The translations under genes and the position numbers were made by a program. Below are positions 17,180 through 22,726 of a stretch of 25,831 nucleotides of DNA, one piece after another (positions within the stretch are counted from its first letter, which is position 1; each line of letters opens with the position of its first letter). The stretch comes from CBFDCQ01 sp965603355 (GTDB taxonomy: Bacteria; Hydrogenedentota; CAZGCA01; CBFDCQ01): the NCBI GenBank assembly GCA_965603355.1, contig CBFDCQ010000044.1:1-25831 (forward strand). The letters are read 5' to 3'. The notes beneath the pieces were generated by a model. The model saw only the letters and a program-made list of their open reading frames with translations. It did not search any database and had not been told where the DNA came from.

Positions 17180-17347
17180 TTAACGGTGAGATCGCGTGGG
17201 GATTTATGGAAAGGCAACTATCATACATGTTCGAAAGGAACAAAGCGGAGCAAAAGGGAATAAGTGGGAGTAACGATGAGAGGGGAGTCCGAGCAGAACC
17301 TACTGGCCGGAAGAAACGGTAGTGAATACGGTTCAACCGTGCTAGAC

Positions 17348-18310
17348 TTATACGGCTCGGGAACCATTTTCCATCAAGGCTTCGGTAGCGGCCGTGGCGA
17401 GCAGATGCGTCTTGAGGGCGTCTTCATAGGGTGATCGAATTCCTACGGGGCTACCGTTGGCCACCGCCGTCACGAAGACCTCGTCCTCCACCTGGTACGG
17501 ATCAATGCTCCTTGCATACTCGTGGGCGCATTGGGTGTCGGTAACGCGCAGCGTGTCGCCAGTGCATTCGAAACAGAGATCCCTATACATGCACAGCAGC
17601 CCCACTCTTGAGAACCCGGAATGAATGCACGTCGAGCTTATGTTCCCGATAGCTCCGTTGTCGAACAGTAGTGTGACGGTCGCACTATCCTCGACCGTGA
17701 AATCTTTTGGTGCCTTCATCAATCCCGCCGCGGCCGAAGAGTAGACGCGGTTTACCTCCCCGCCGAAGTATCGGGCAAGATCAAAGATATGCGTAGTCCG
17801 TTCCAGCAGCTGTCCGCCGGAGACCAGTTTCCGCCCCCACCAGTCGGCGTTGGGGAGGCCTCCCAACCACCAACCGAGTATCAACGACGGTTTCCGTCCG
17901 CCGGGCACGCGCCTGGCTCGTTGCACGACATCGCAGTACCGCAAATGGTATCCGACGCTCACAATGCACTGCGAGGAAGTCACCGCGTCGGCGATTCTCA
18001 GAGCTGTATCTCTGTCGAGCGCCAGCGGTGCCTCGATGAACAGATGCACACCGCGCTTCAAGGCTTCTGTCTCCGTTTCGCCATGGGCGTCGGGCGGTAC
18101 GGCAATGTAGGCGGCGTCGAGCCGTTCCTGTTTGTACATTTCGGAGGAATCCGAGTATGCTTTGCCACCGTACTGTCGAGCGGCAGCGTTCGCAAGACTC
18201 TTCCTCTTATCGCAGAACGCCACCATCTTAACGTCCTTCATCGCGGACAGATTCTTCAGGTGGACGTCCATCATCCGGCCGAGCCCGACGAACCCTACTC
18301 GAAGTGCCAT
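17348..18310 (-). CDS. Gfo/Idh/MocA-family oxidoreductase with altered EKP motif
   Basis: A 320-residue NAD(P)-dependent sugar oxidoreductase homologue. The N-terminal Rossmann fold shows VGFVGLGRMMDVHLKNL, and the acidic residue of CDKRK at the end of beta-2 suits NAD binding. The C-terminal domain has GGQLLERTTHIFDLARYFGG with H174 and D177. The family's EKP motif is EAP here (93-95), so the usual active-site lysine is alanine, and the Asp four residues before the catalytic His is Glu (170). Substrate is unknown, and it may be catalytically divergent. The ATG at 18310 has GGGAGG 5 nt upstream; an earlier in-frame GTG at 18331 is less likely because this SD lies between them. It is divergent from the UDP-sugar gene, hinting at polysaccharide metabolism. 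Confidence 0.85.
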   Translation of the reverse strand: MALRVGFVGLGRMMDVHLKNLSAMKDVKMVAFCDKRKSLANAAARQYGGKAYSDSSEMYKQERLDAAYIAVPPDAHGETETEALKRGVHLFIEAPLALDRDTALRIADAVTSSQCIVSVGYHLRYCDVVQRARRVPGGRKPSLILGWWLGGLPNADWWGRKLVSGGQLLERTTHIFDLARYFGGEVNRVYSSAAAGLMKAPKDFTVEDSATVTLLFDNGAIGNISSTCIHSGFSRVGLLCMYRDLCFECTGDTLRVTDTQCAHEYARSIDPYQVEDEVFVTAVANGSPVGIRSPYEDALKTHLLATAATEALMENGSRAV

Positions 18311-18364
18311 CGTTGCCTCCCCTGCGAACACGAAGACCTCGGTATTCCCCTCTCCCGGATTGAC

Positions 18365-18393
18365 ATGTTACAACGAACCACCGAAAAATTCAA
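18365..18393 (-). promoter_or_regulatory. Candidate sigma-A promoter of the oxidoreductase gene
   Basis: The minus strand has TTGAAT (18388-18393), a 17-bp spacer and TAACAT (18365-18370), each four of six matches. It would start near 18358, giving a leader of about 48 nt. The 10-bp palindrome GTTGGCCAAC lies just upstream of the -35 and could be an operator. Confidence 0.45.
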
Positions 18394-18493
18394 CCCCGGT
18401 TGGCCAACGACCGAGTCGTCCCAAGTTCTGCCCCGTGTTCTTCAAGTACTGCAAAGATGTGGCACCCGTTGAGATTGCCGCGTCCGCACGGCT

Positions 18494-18523
18494 CTTTTGC
18501 CAAACCTGCTGAGCAGGTAAAAG
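18494..18523. repeat. Bulged inverted repeat in the divergent region
   Basis: ACCTGC-TGA-GCAGGT (18504-18518) forms a perfect 6-bp hairpin. An outer CTTTT (18494-18498) pairs with AAAAG (18519-18523), leaving a 5-nt bulge on the left arm. It lies upstream of both candidate promoters, so whether it is transcribed is unclear. The read-through strand from the right would meet a T-run after the stem, so a weak terminator is possible. Confidence 0.4.
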
Positions 18524-18572
18524 GCGAGATGCAGAGGGCGATACGTTTGAGGATACCGCACTTAATGAACAG

Positions 18573-18588
18573 GGACTTCGAAGAGTCC
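18573..18588. promoter_or_regulatory. Dyad abutting the -35 of the UXS promoter, candidate operator
   Basis: GGACT-TCGAAG-AGTCC is a perfect 5-bp inverted repeat ending one base before the TTGACA element. Such a position suits a repressor or a class II activator. The binding protein is unknown. Confidence 0.4.
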
Positions 18589-18617
18589 TTGACAAGCGTG
18601 TGCGCGGCGAATATAAT
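18589..18617 (+). promoter_or_regulatory. Perfect consensus sigma-A promoter
   Basis: TTGACA (18589-18594), a 17-bp spacer and TATAAT (18612-18617) match the consensus at all 12 positions. Transcription should start near 18624, about 220 nt upstream of the UXS start codon. Perfect promoters are unusual for metabolic genes and often serve stable RNAs or tightly repressed genes. Confidence 0.88.
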
Positions 18618-18638
18618 TCGGTGGCGCGGTGCGTTGAG

Positions 18639-18716
18639 CCTCACTCCGACCGGCGTTGTCTTTTCCGTTTCTAAGGGTGCATGGGCGCGAGCTTGTCCAT
18701 GCGGTATATGGTGAGG
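18639..18716 (+). ncRNA. Possible structured leader RNA upstream of UXS
   Basis: Within the predicted transcript, CCTCAC (18639-18644) can pair with GTGAGG (18711-18716). This encloses a second perfect stem, GCATGG (18679-18684) with CCATGC (18697-18702). GTGCGTTG occurs twice (18629-18636 and 18722-18729). The pattern suggests a folded RNA, either a cis-regulatory leader or an independent small RNA. No known family was recognised, and no clear terminator precedes the gene. Confidence 0.3.
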
Positions 18717-18843
18717 GGTGCGTGCGTTGCGCGTCGAGCGGGCTCAGAGAGTTGTCGGAACGTAATATAGCGCTGGTGGTGCGGCCAGTCTCCTTACGCG
18801 TTCTTTTTGCGAATGAGCACTGGTAACAGCTGAGGTTTTTGTC

Positions 18844-19785
18844 ATGCCGAGAGTGCTGATAACGGGCGGTGCGGGATTCCTTGGGTCTCATCTCTGCGAC
18901 AAGCTTGTCGCAGAGGGATACGAGGTCATCGCGCTGGATAATCTGGTCACAGGCACCACTGATAACATAGTCCATCTGATGGGGCACGAACGGTTTCTTT
19001 TCGTGAAACACGACGTGACCAACCACATCTATGTGGACGGCGAGGTTAACTGCGTTCTGCATTTCGCTTCGCCGGCGAGCCCGGTGGACTACATCGAGAA
19101 ACCGATTCAGACGCTGAAGGTTGGCTCTCTCGGAGCGCACAAGACTCTTGGCCTCGCCATGGAGAAGGGGGCGCGGTACCTGTTCGCCTCTACGTCGGAG
19201 GTGTACGGTGATCCACAGGTCAACCCGCAGGACGAGAAATACTGGGGTCACGTCAATCCGACGGGACAACGCTCCTGTTACGACGAGGCGAAACGGTTCG
19301 GGGAAGCCATGACGATGGGGTATCAGCGGGTCCACGGTGTGGACACGCGTATCGCCAGGATTTTCAACACGTATGGGCCGCGCATGCGTGCGAAGGACGG
19401 TCGCGTGGTATCGAACTTTATCGTGCAGGCGTTGACGGGCAAGCCCATCACCGTATACGGGGACGGAACGCAGACTCGGAGTTTCTGCTACGTGTCGGAC
19501 CAGGTTGACGGTCTCTATAGTCTGCTGTTGTCGGAAGAGACGGAGCCGGTCAATATAGGTAATCCGAAGGAGATGAGCGTCGGCGAACTGGCGGCGCTTG
19601 TCAAAGAGATGACGGGGAGCGATAGCGTTGTCGATTACAGACCGTTCCTGACCGCCGATGATCCGAAAGTGAGGTGCCCGAACATATCCAAAGCGAGAGA
19701 GGTTTTGGGCTGGGAACCGAAGGTAACCCTCCGTGAGGGGCTTGCCGCAACTATTGAGTACTTCAAGAAGCTTGTTCAGACTTGA
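18844..19785 (+). CDS. uxs: UDP-glucuronate decarboxylase (UDP-xylose synthase)
   Basis: Converts UDP-glucuronate to UDP-xylose and CO2 using bound NAD+, in the cytoplasm. The 313-residue extended short-chain dehydrogenase has the NAD motif GGAGFLG (8-14), the UXS hallmark HFASPASP (73-80) and the catalytic STSEVYGDP (116-124). It also has HVNPTGQRSCYDEAKR with Y146 and K150, and RSFCYVSD near residue 220. The Ser-Glu pair (S118-E119) and the NP-G-R-CYDE-KR block indicate decarboxylase rather than dehydratase or epimerase. Length is standard for bacterial UXS. The ATG has TGAGG 7-8 nt upstream. It is first in the plus-strand gene series and probably supplies xylose for surface glycans. Confidence 0.9.
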   Translation: MPRVLITGGAGFLGSHLCDKLVAEGYEVIALDNLVTGTTDNIVHLMGHERFLFVKHDVTNHIYVDGEVNCVLHFASPASPVDYIEKPIQTLKVGSLGAHKTLGLAMEKGARYLFASTSEVYGDPQVNPQDEKYWGHVNPTGQRSCYDEAKRFGEAMTMGYQRVHGVDTRIARIFNTYGPRMRAKDGRVVSNFIVQALTGKPITVYGDGTQTRSFCYVSDQVDGLYSLLLSEETEPVNIGNPKEMSVGELAALVKEMTGSDSVVDYRPFLTADDPKVRCPNISKAREVLGWEPKVTLREGLAATIEYFKKLVQT

Positions 19786-19813
19786 GTCTGGCTGATTGAG
19801 TTTCGGAACGGAC

Positions 19814-19830
19814 CGGCGCACTTTGCGCCG
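19814..19830 (+). repeat. Hairpin between UXS and PP2C genes
   Basis: CGGCGCA-CTT-TGCGCCG is a perfect 7-bp stem with a 3-nt loop in the 63-bp gap before the PP2C gene. It ends 18 nt before the PP2C ATG and close to its SD. No U-tract follows. It may act in transcript processing or moderate read-through. Confidence 0.55.
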
Positions 19831-19848
19831 CTGACAAGGAAGGTGAGT

Positions 19849-20853
19849 ATGAGACTTGAAGTTGGAGCAGAAAGTGATAGAGGACAACGCAAAGAAGCCA
19901 ACGAGGACCACTACGCGGTGTATCTGCCGGGCGACTCGGGTGTGCCGGATCTTAAGGACGGCGGTCTTCTGGTGGTGGCGGATGGTCTGGGCGGCCATTT
20001 TGCCGGGGATGTCGCCAGCAAACTCGCCGTCACAATCATGAAGGATTTCTTGACGACGGACCGCAATAGATCGGAGAGTCCGCTCAAGCTCCTAACAAGT
20101 ACCGCTCATAAGGCTAACACGCAGATAAACAATGCCAATCGCGGTTTGAAAGGGTACTTCAGGCCGATGGGCACGACCTTGACCACGGTGTTTGTCGAGG
20201 GAGATACGGCATACTACTGTCACGTAGGAGACTCACGCTCATATCTTATTAGAGGGGAGCAAATACAGTTGGTCACAGAGGACCACTCGTGGGTGGAAGA
20301 GCAGGTGAAGATGGGCCTGATGACGCGTGAAGAGGCGAAGCGCGACCCGCGAAGACACGTGGTCACGCGCACGCTCGGAACCCGCCCCGAAGCGCAGGTC
20401 GACACGTACGAGAAGAAGCTGTCTAAGGGTGATATCCTGGTCTCCTGTACCGACGGGCTGTCGAACACGGTCAAATCCAAAGAGATACTTGCCATCTGCA
20501 ATGAGGCTGAGGACGCGCAAGAGGCCGCGGAAAGACTCGTGCGCAAGGCTAACGAGCGGGGTGCCCCGGATAATGTCACGGTTATCGTGGCAGTCGTGGA
20601 ACCTGAACGGAGCAAGCTCGCCTCCAAGAAGTTTCGTCAATCAGCGAAACGCGCGCTGAAGACTACAGCGAAGATCGTCCTGCTGGTGGCTGTACTGACG
20701 GGAGTCTTCTTGCTTGGCCACTATGTTGGCCGGCGGAACGCTTTGGAATCCGTCGATGCTGATCTGGATGGAGCAGTCCCATACGATCAGACCCAGCCGG
20801 GCGCGCAAGATATGCAGGCGGACTCGAGTTTCGAGTCACCTGTGGTCGAATAG
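19849..20853 (+). CDS. PP2C-type Ser/Thr phosphatase with C-terminal membrane anchor
   Basis: A 334-residue metal-dependent (Mn/Mg) protein phosphatase of the Stp/PrpC/PstP group that removes phosphate from Ser/Thr. Motifs in order: RGQRKEANEDHY (11-22, E19/D20), VVADGLGGH (42-50, metal ligand D45 and G46), GTTLTTV (108-114), GDSRSYL (127-133), SCTDGLSN (199-206, D202) and APDNVTVIVA (239-248, D241). One membrane helix follows (about 274-292), then an acidic tail of about 40 residues. The catalytic domain is therefore cytoplasmic and membrane-tethered, like actinobacterial PstP. No Hanks-type kinase is in the window. The ATG at 19849 (AGGA 8 nt upstream) is preferred over a GTG two codons earlier. 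Confidence 0.92.
   Translation: MRLEVGAESDRGQRKEANEDHYAVYLPGDSGVPDLKDGGLLVVADGLGGHFAGDVASKLAVTIMKDFLTTDRNRSESPLKLLTSTAHKANTQINNANRGLKGYFRPMGTTLTTVFVEGDTAYYCHVGDSRSYLIRGEQIQLVTEDHSWVEEQVKMGLMTREEAKRDPRRHVVTRTLGTRPEAQVDTYEKKLSKGDILVSCTDGLSNTVKSKEILAICNEAEDAQEAAERLVRKANERGAPDNVTVIVAVVEPERSKLASKKFRQSAKRALKTTAKIVLLVAVLTGVFLLGHYVGRRNALESVDADLDGAVPYDQTQPGAQDMQADSSFESPVVE
20821..20837 (+). repeat. Hairpin inside the 3' end of the PP2C gene
   Basis: GACTCGA-GTT-TCGAGTC is a perfect 7-bp inverted repeat with a 3-nt loop, ending 14 bp before the stop codon. It encodes part of the acidic tail. No T-run follows, so it is not a standard terminator. Confidence 0.45.
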
Positions 20854-20953
20854 ACTGAGTTGTGGAATTGCCCGGCTAATGAGGCGGACGTTCTAGGTGC
20901 TTACGGGCAGGTTTTGGAACCGCCGCCGACAAGTCCCCACCACGCAGCAGTTA

Positions 20954-20982
20954 TTGCGATACGCATACCCTTCTGGTACAAT
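20954..20982 (+). promoter_or_regulatory. Candidate sigma-A promoter of manA
   Basis: TTGCGA (20954-20959), a 17-bp spacer and TACAAT (20977-20982) with an extended -10 TGG just before it. Transcription would start near 20989, downstream of the longest possible manA frame start (20897), so the gene must begin at 20999 or 21038. The rest of the 184-bp PP2C-manA gap shows no gene. Confidence 0.6.
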
Positions 20983-21037
20983 AAGTCGTCGTGCGACGAT
21001 GGTGCGCGGTTCAGGGAACGCGAGAGATTATATCCCG

Positions 21038-22150
21038 ATGGGCTCTCTTTATCCACTCAGGTTCGAGGAAATCCTGCAGGAGAAAATATGGGGCGGGAAA
21101 AACCTCGCTGAACTGTTTAACAAGGTGGCGGCCCCCGATGCGTTGGTTGGCGAGTCGTGGGAGATATCTGATCGGGACGGCGATCAGAGCGTCGTGGCGG
21201 AAGGCGCGCTGAAAGGATTCACTCTCGCGGAACTCGTTGAACGTTATGGCGAGAGGCTCGTCGGGAAGTGTCCTCTGGCAAAGGGTAGGTTTCCGCTTCT
21301 TTTCAAGGTAATTGACGCGCAGGATAGGCTATCCGTTCAGGTACATCCCACGGACGAGCTGGCGCAGGAGCTGGCGGAGCCGGACCCGGGCAAGACGGAG
21401 ATGTGGTACGTGCTGGCCGCGAGCGAGGGCGCCCAAATCATGCTCGATCTGCGGCCGGGTATCACGAAAGCGGATTTCGTGGAGGCAATACGGACCGGCC
21501 GGTTCGAGCAGTGTCTGGACTACGTAGACGTGAAAGCCGGGGATTCGTTTCTCATACCGGCGGGTTCGGTTCACGCGCTCGGCGCGGGTATTGTGCTGGT
21601 TGAAATACAGGAGAACTCCGACCTCACTTACCGGGTATATGACTGGGGTCGAGTGGGAGCTGACGGCAACCCGCGCGAAACCCACCTGGAGAAGGCGCTG
21701 CAAGCGATTGATTTCGAGCGACCTTGCTCGGAGGGCCTTCCGCGGATTACTCTGGAAGAGGGGCGGAACAGAAGGACTGTACTCGCCGCGTGCAGGTATT
21801 TCGCGACGGAGCTGCTCGAGATAGCTGATGCTCACTGCCAGGAAAGTGCCGGACGTTCCTTTTCAATTCTGTTCTTTGTGGACGGAGATCCACGGTTGGT
21901 CTGGGACGGAGATGAGATGCAGATGCGCAGGGGGCAGTCGCTGCTCGTGCCGGCTGAGATCCGCAAGTGGACGGTGGAGGGTACGTGCACCCTCGTGAGA
22001 TCCTACGTCCCTGACATCGAGAGGGACATAATAGAACCTTTGGCGAAAAGCGGCGTGGCTGAGCGGGACATGAGACTTCTCGGCGGCGATCCGGACACCG
22101 GTGATGTGGCGGTGGCACTCAATCGGTGGAGGGCTGGATCGGGCCCGTGA
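21038..22150 (+). CDS. manA: Mannose-6-phosphate isomerase, class I
   Basis: Interconverts mannose-6-phosphate and fructose-6-phosphate with a bound zinc ion, feeding GDP-mannose and glycan synthesis. In this 370-residue cupin protein the start MGSLYPLRFEEILQEKIWGG is the usual N terminus. Metal ligands are Q101 and H103 in LSVQVHPTDELA, E121 in GKTEMWYVLAA, and H179 in IPAGSVHALGAG. The catalytic arginine lies in TYRVYDWGR. The protein is longer than Bacillus ManA (about 315), with a second cupin-like C-terminal part and a 60-residue tail. The ATG at 21038 is chosen by family alignment; it lacks a clear SD. An in-frame ATG at 20999 just after the predicted transcription start is the alternative. 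Confidence 0.9.
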   Translation: MGSLYPLRFEEILQEKIWGGKNLAELFNKVAAPDALVGESWEISDRDGDQSVVAEGALKGFTLAELVERYGERLVGKCPLAKGRFPLLFKVIDAQDRLSVQVHPTDELAQELAEPDPGKTEMWYVLAASEGAQIMLDLRPGITKADFVEAIRTGRFEQCLDYVDVKAGDSFLIPAGSVHALGAGIVLVEIQENSDLTYRVYDWGRVGADGNPRETHLEKALQAIDFERPCSEGLPRITLEEGRNRRTVLAACRYFATELLEIADAHCQESAGRSFSILFFVDGDPRLVWDGDEMQMRRGQSLLVPAEIRKWTVEGTCTLVRSYVPDIERDIIEPLAKSGVAERDMRLLGGDPDTGDVAVALNRWRAGSGP

Positions 22151-22185
22151 CAAAGTGTTGCAGGGCGTTGGGCGGACAGACTGAT

Positions 22186-22225
22186 CGCCGATAGAGCGCG
22201 GATCCGGACGCAGCAATCGGCGTCC
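22186..22225 (+). repeat. Mutually exclusive inverted repeats before the RseC-family gene
   Basis: CGCCGAT (22186-22192) can pair with ATCGGCG (22216-22222). Alternatively, GGACGC (22206-22211) can pair with GCGTCC (22220-22225). The two helices share bases 22220-22222 and cannot coexist. They end about 10 nt before the likely SD (AGGGAG, 22233-22238) of the next gene. The rest of the 100-bp gap shows nothing else. Confidence 0.4.
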
Positions 22226-22250
22226 CTACGTTAGGGAGAAACGATACCGC

Positions 22251-22685
22251 GTGCAGGAAGAGGGCACTGTTGTTGAGTCTCACGGCGACCGCGCGAAAAT
22301 CCGGGTGGAGCGTGGTTCGGTGTGTAAGCACTGTTCTGCGAAAGCGCTATGCCGGCCGTTCGGTGAGACGTTCAGTCTGCTTGAGGTGGCTAACCCGGTC
22401 GGTGCCGGCCAAGGGCAGCGTGTTGTTGTGGCAATAGAGCCGGCTCGGCTTGTCAAGAACTCTCTGTTACTGTACGGGATGCCTGCGGCGGCGCTTGTCG
22501 TCGGAGCCATATCGGGAAGTTATCTCGCGGGCATCTTGTTCGGGAAAGACAGAGCCGATGTATTCGCGATAATTGGAGCCGTCATCCTTCTCGGGCTGGC
22601 GCTGGTCGTTACGCGCGTGTTGGATCGAGCGGCTGCGAGAAAGGTGGAAAGTCTGCCGAGAATAGTCGCGATTCTCGACAAGTAG
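22251..22685 (+). CDS. RseC/SoxR-reducing-system family membrane protein
   Basis: A 144-residue protein of the RseC family (PF04246). The N-terminal domain (1-60) has a cysteine cluster C25-x2-C28-x5-C34 in SVCKHCSAKALCRP, typical of the family and a possible Fe-S or redox site. Two membrane helices follow (about 71-97 and 104-121), then a short basic tail. In E. coli RseC influences sigma-E signalling and reduction of SoxR, often beside rnf genes; neither partner is in this window, so the local role is unknown. The start is GTG with AGGGAG 12 nt upstream, a rather long spacing, and no better in-frame start was seen. Confidence 0.82.
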   Translation: MQEEGTVVESHGDRAKIRVERGSVCKHCSAKALCRPFGETFSLLEVANPVGAGQGQRVVVAIEPARLVKNSLLLYGMPAAALVVGAISGSYLAGILFGKDRADVFAIIGAVILLGLALVVTRVLDRAAARKVESLPRIVAILDK

Positions 22686-22726
22686 GAGCCGGAAGTTGCG
22701 CCGGGACGCGAAAGGGAGTGTTCACA

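Larger units (their letters stand above)
17003..17347. other. Intergenic region: promoter and leader of the regulatory operon
   Basis: 345 bp without a gene separate the oxidoreductase stop from the TPR gene. It holds, on the minus strand, an upstream dyad (17151-17179), a sigma-A promoter (17114-17142) and a leader of about 105 nt with a long-range hairpin (17043-17081). Just after the oxidoreductase stop is the palindrome ACGGTTCAACCGT (17328-17340), with another ACGGT at 17316-17320. No U-tract terminator is seen. Confidence 0.6.
18311..18843. other. Divergent intergenic region between oxidoreductase and UXS
   Basis: 533 bp without a convincing gene. It contains a minus-strand promoter (18365-18393), the palindrome GTTGGCCAAC (18399-18408), a bulged hairpin (18494-18523), a dyad (18573-18588) and a perfect plus-strand promoter (18589-18617). 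A transcribed leader of about 220 nt follows with nested inverted repeats (18639-18716). No match to a riboswitch class, SRP RNA, 6S RNA or tRNA was recognised by eye. Confidence 0.6.

Noticed and set aside
18460..18480. TGGCAC...TTGC resembling a sigma-54 promoter on the plus strand
   Set aside because: The GG and GC are 14 bp apart instead of the required 10.
18562..19998. 478-codon minus-strand frame opposite the UDP-glucuronate decarboxylase
   Set aside because: Antisense shadow of a conserved gene that also runs through the perfect promoter region; no recognisable motif.
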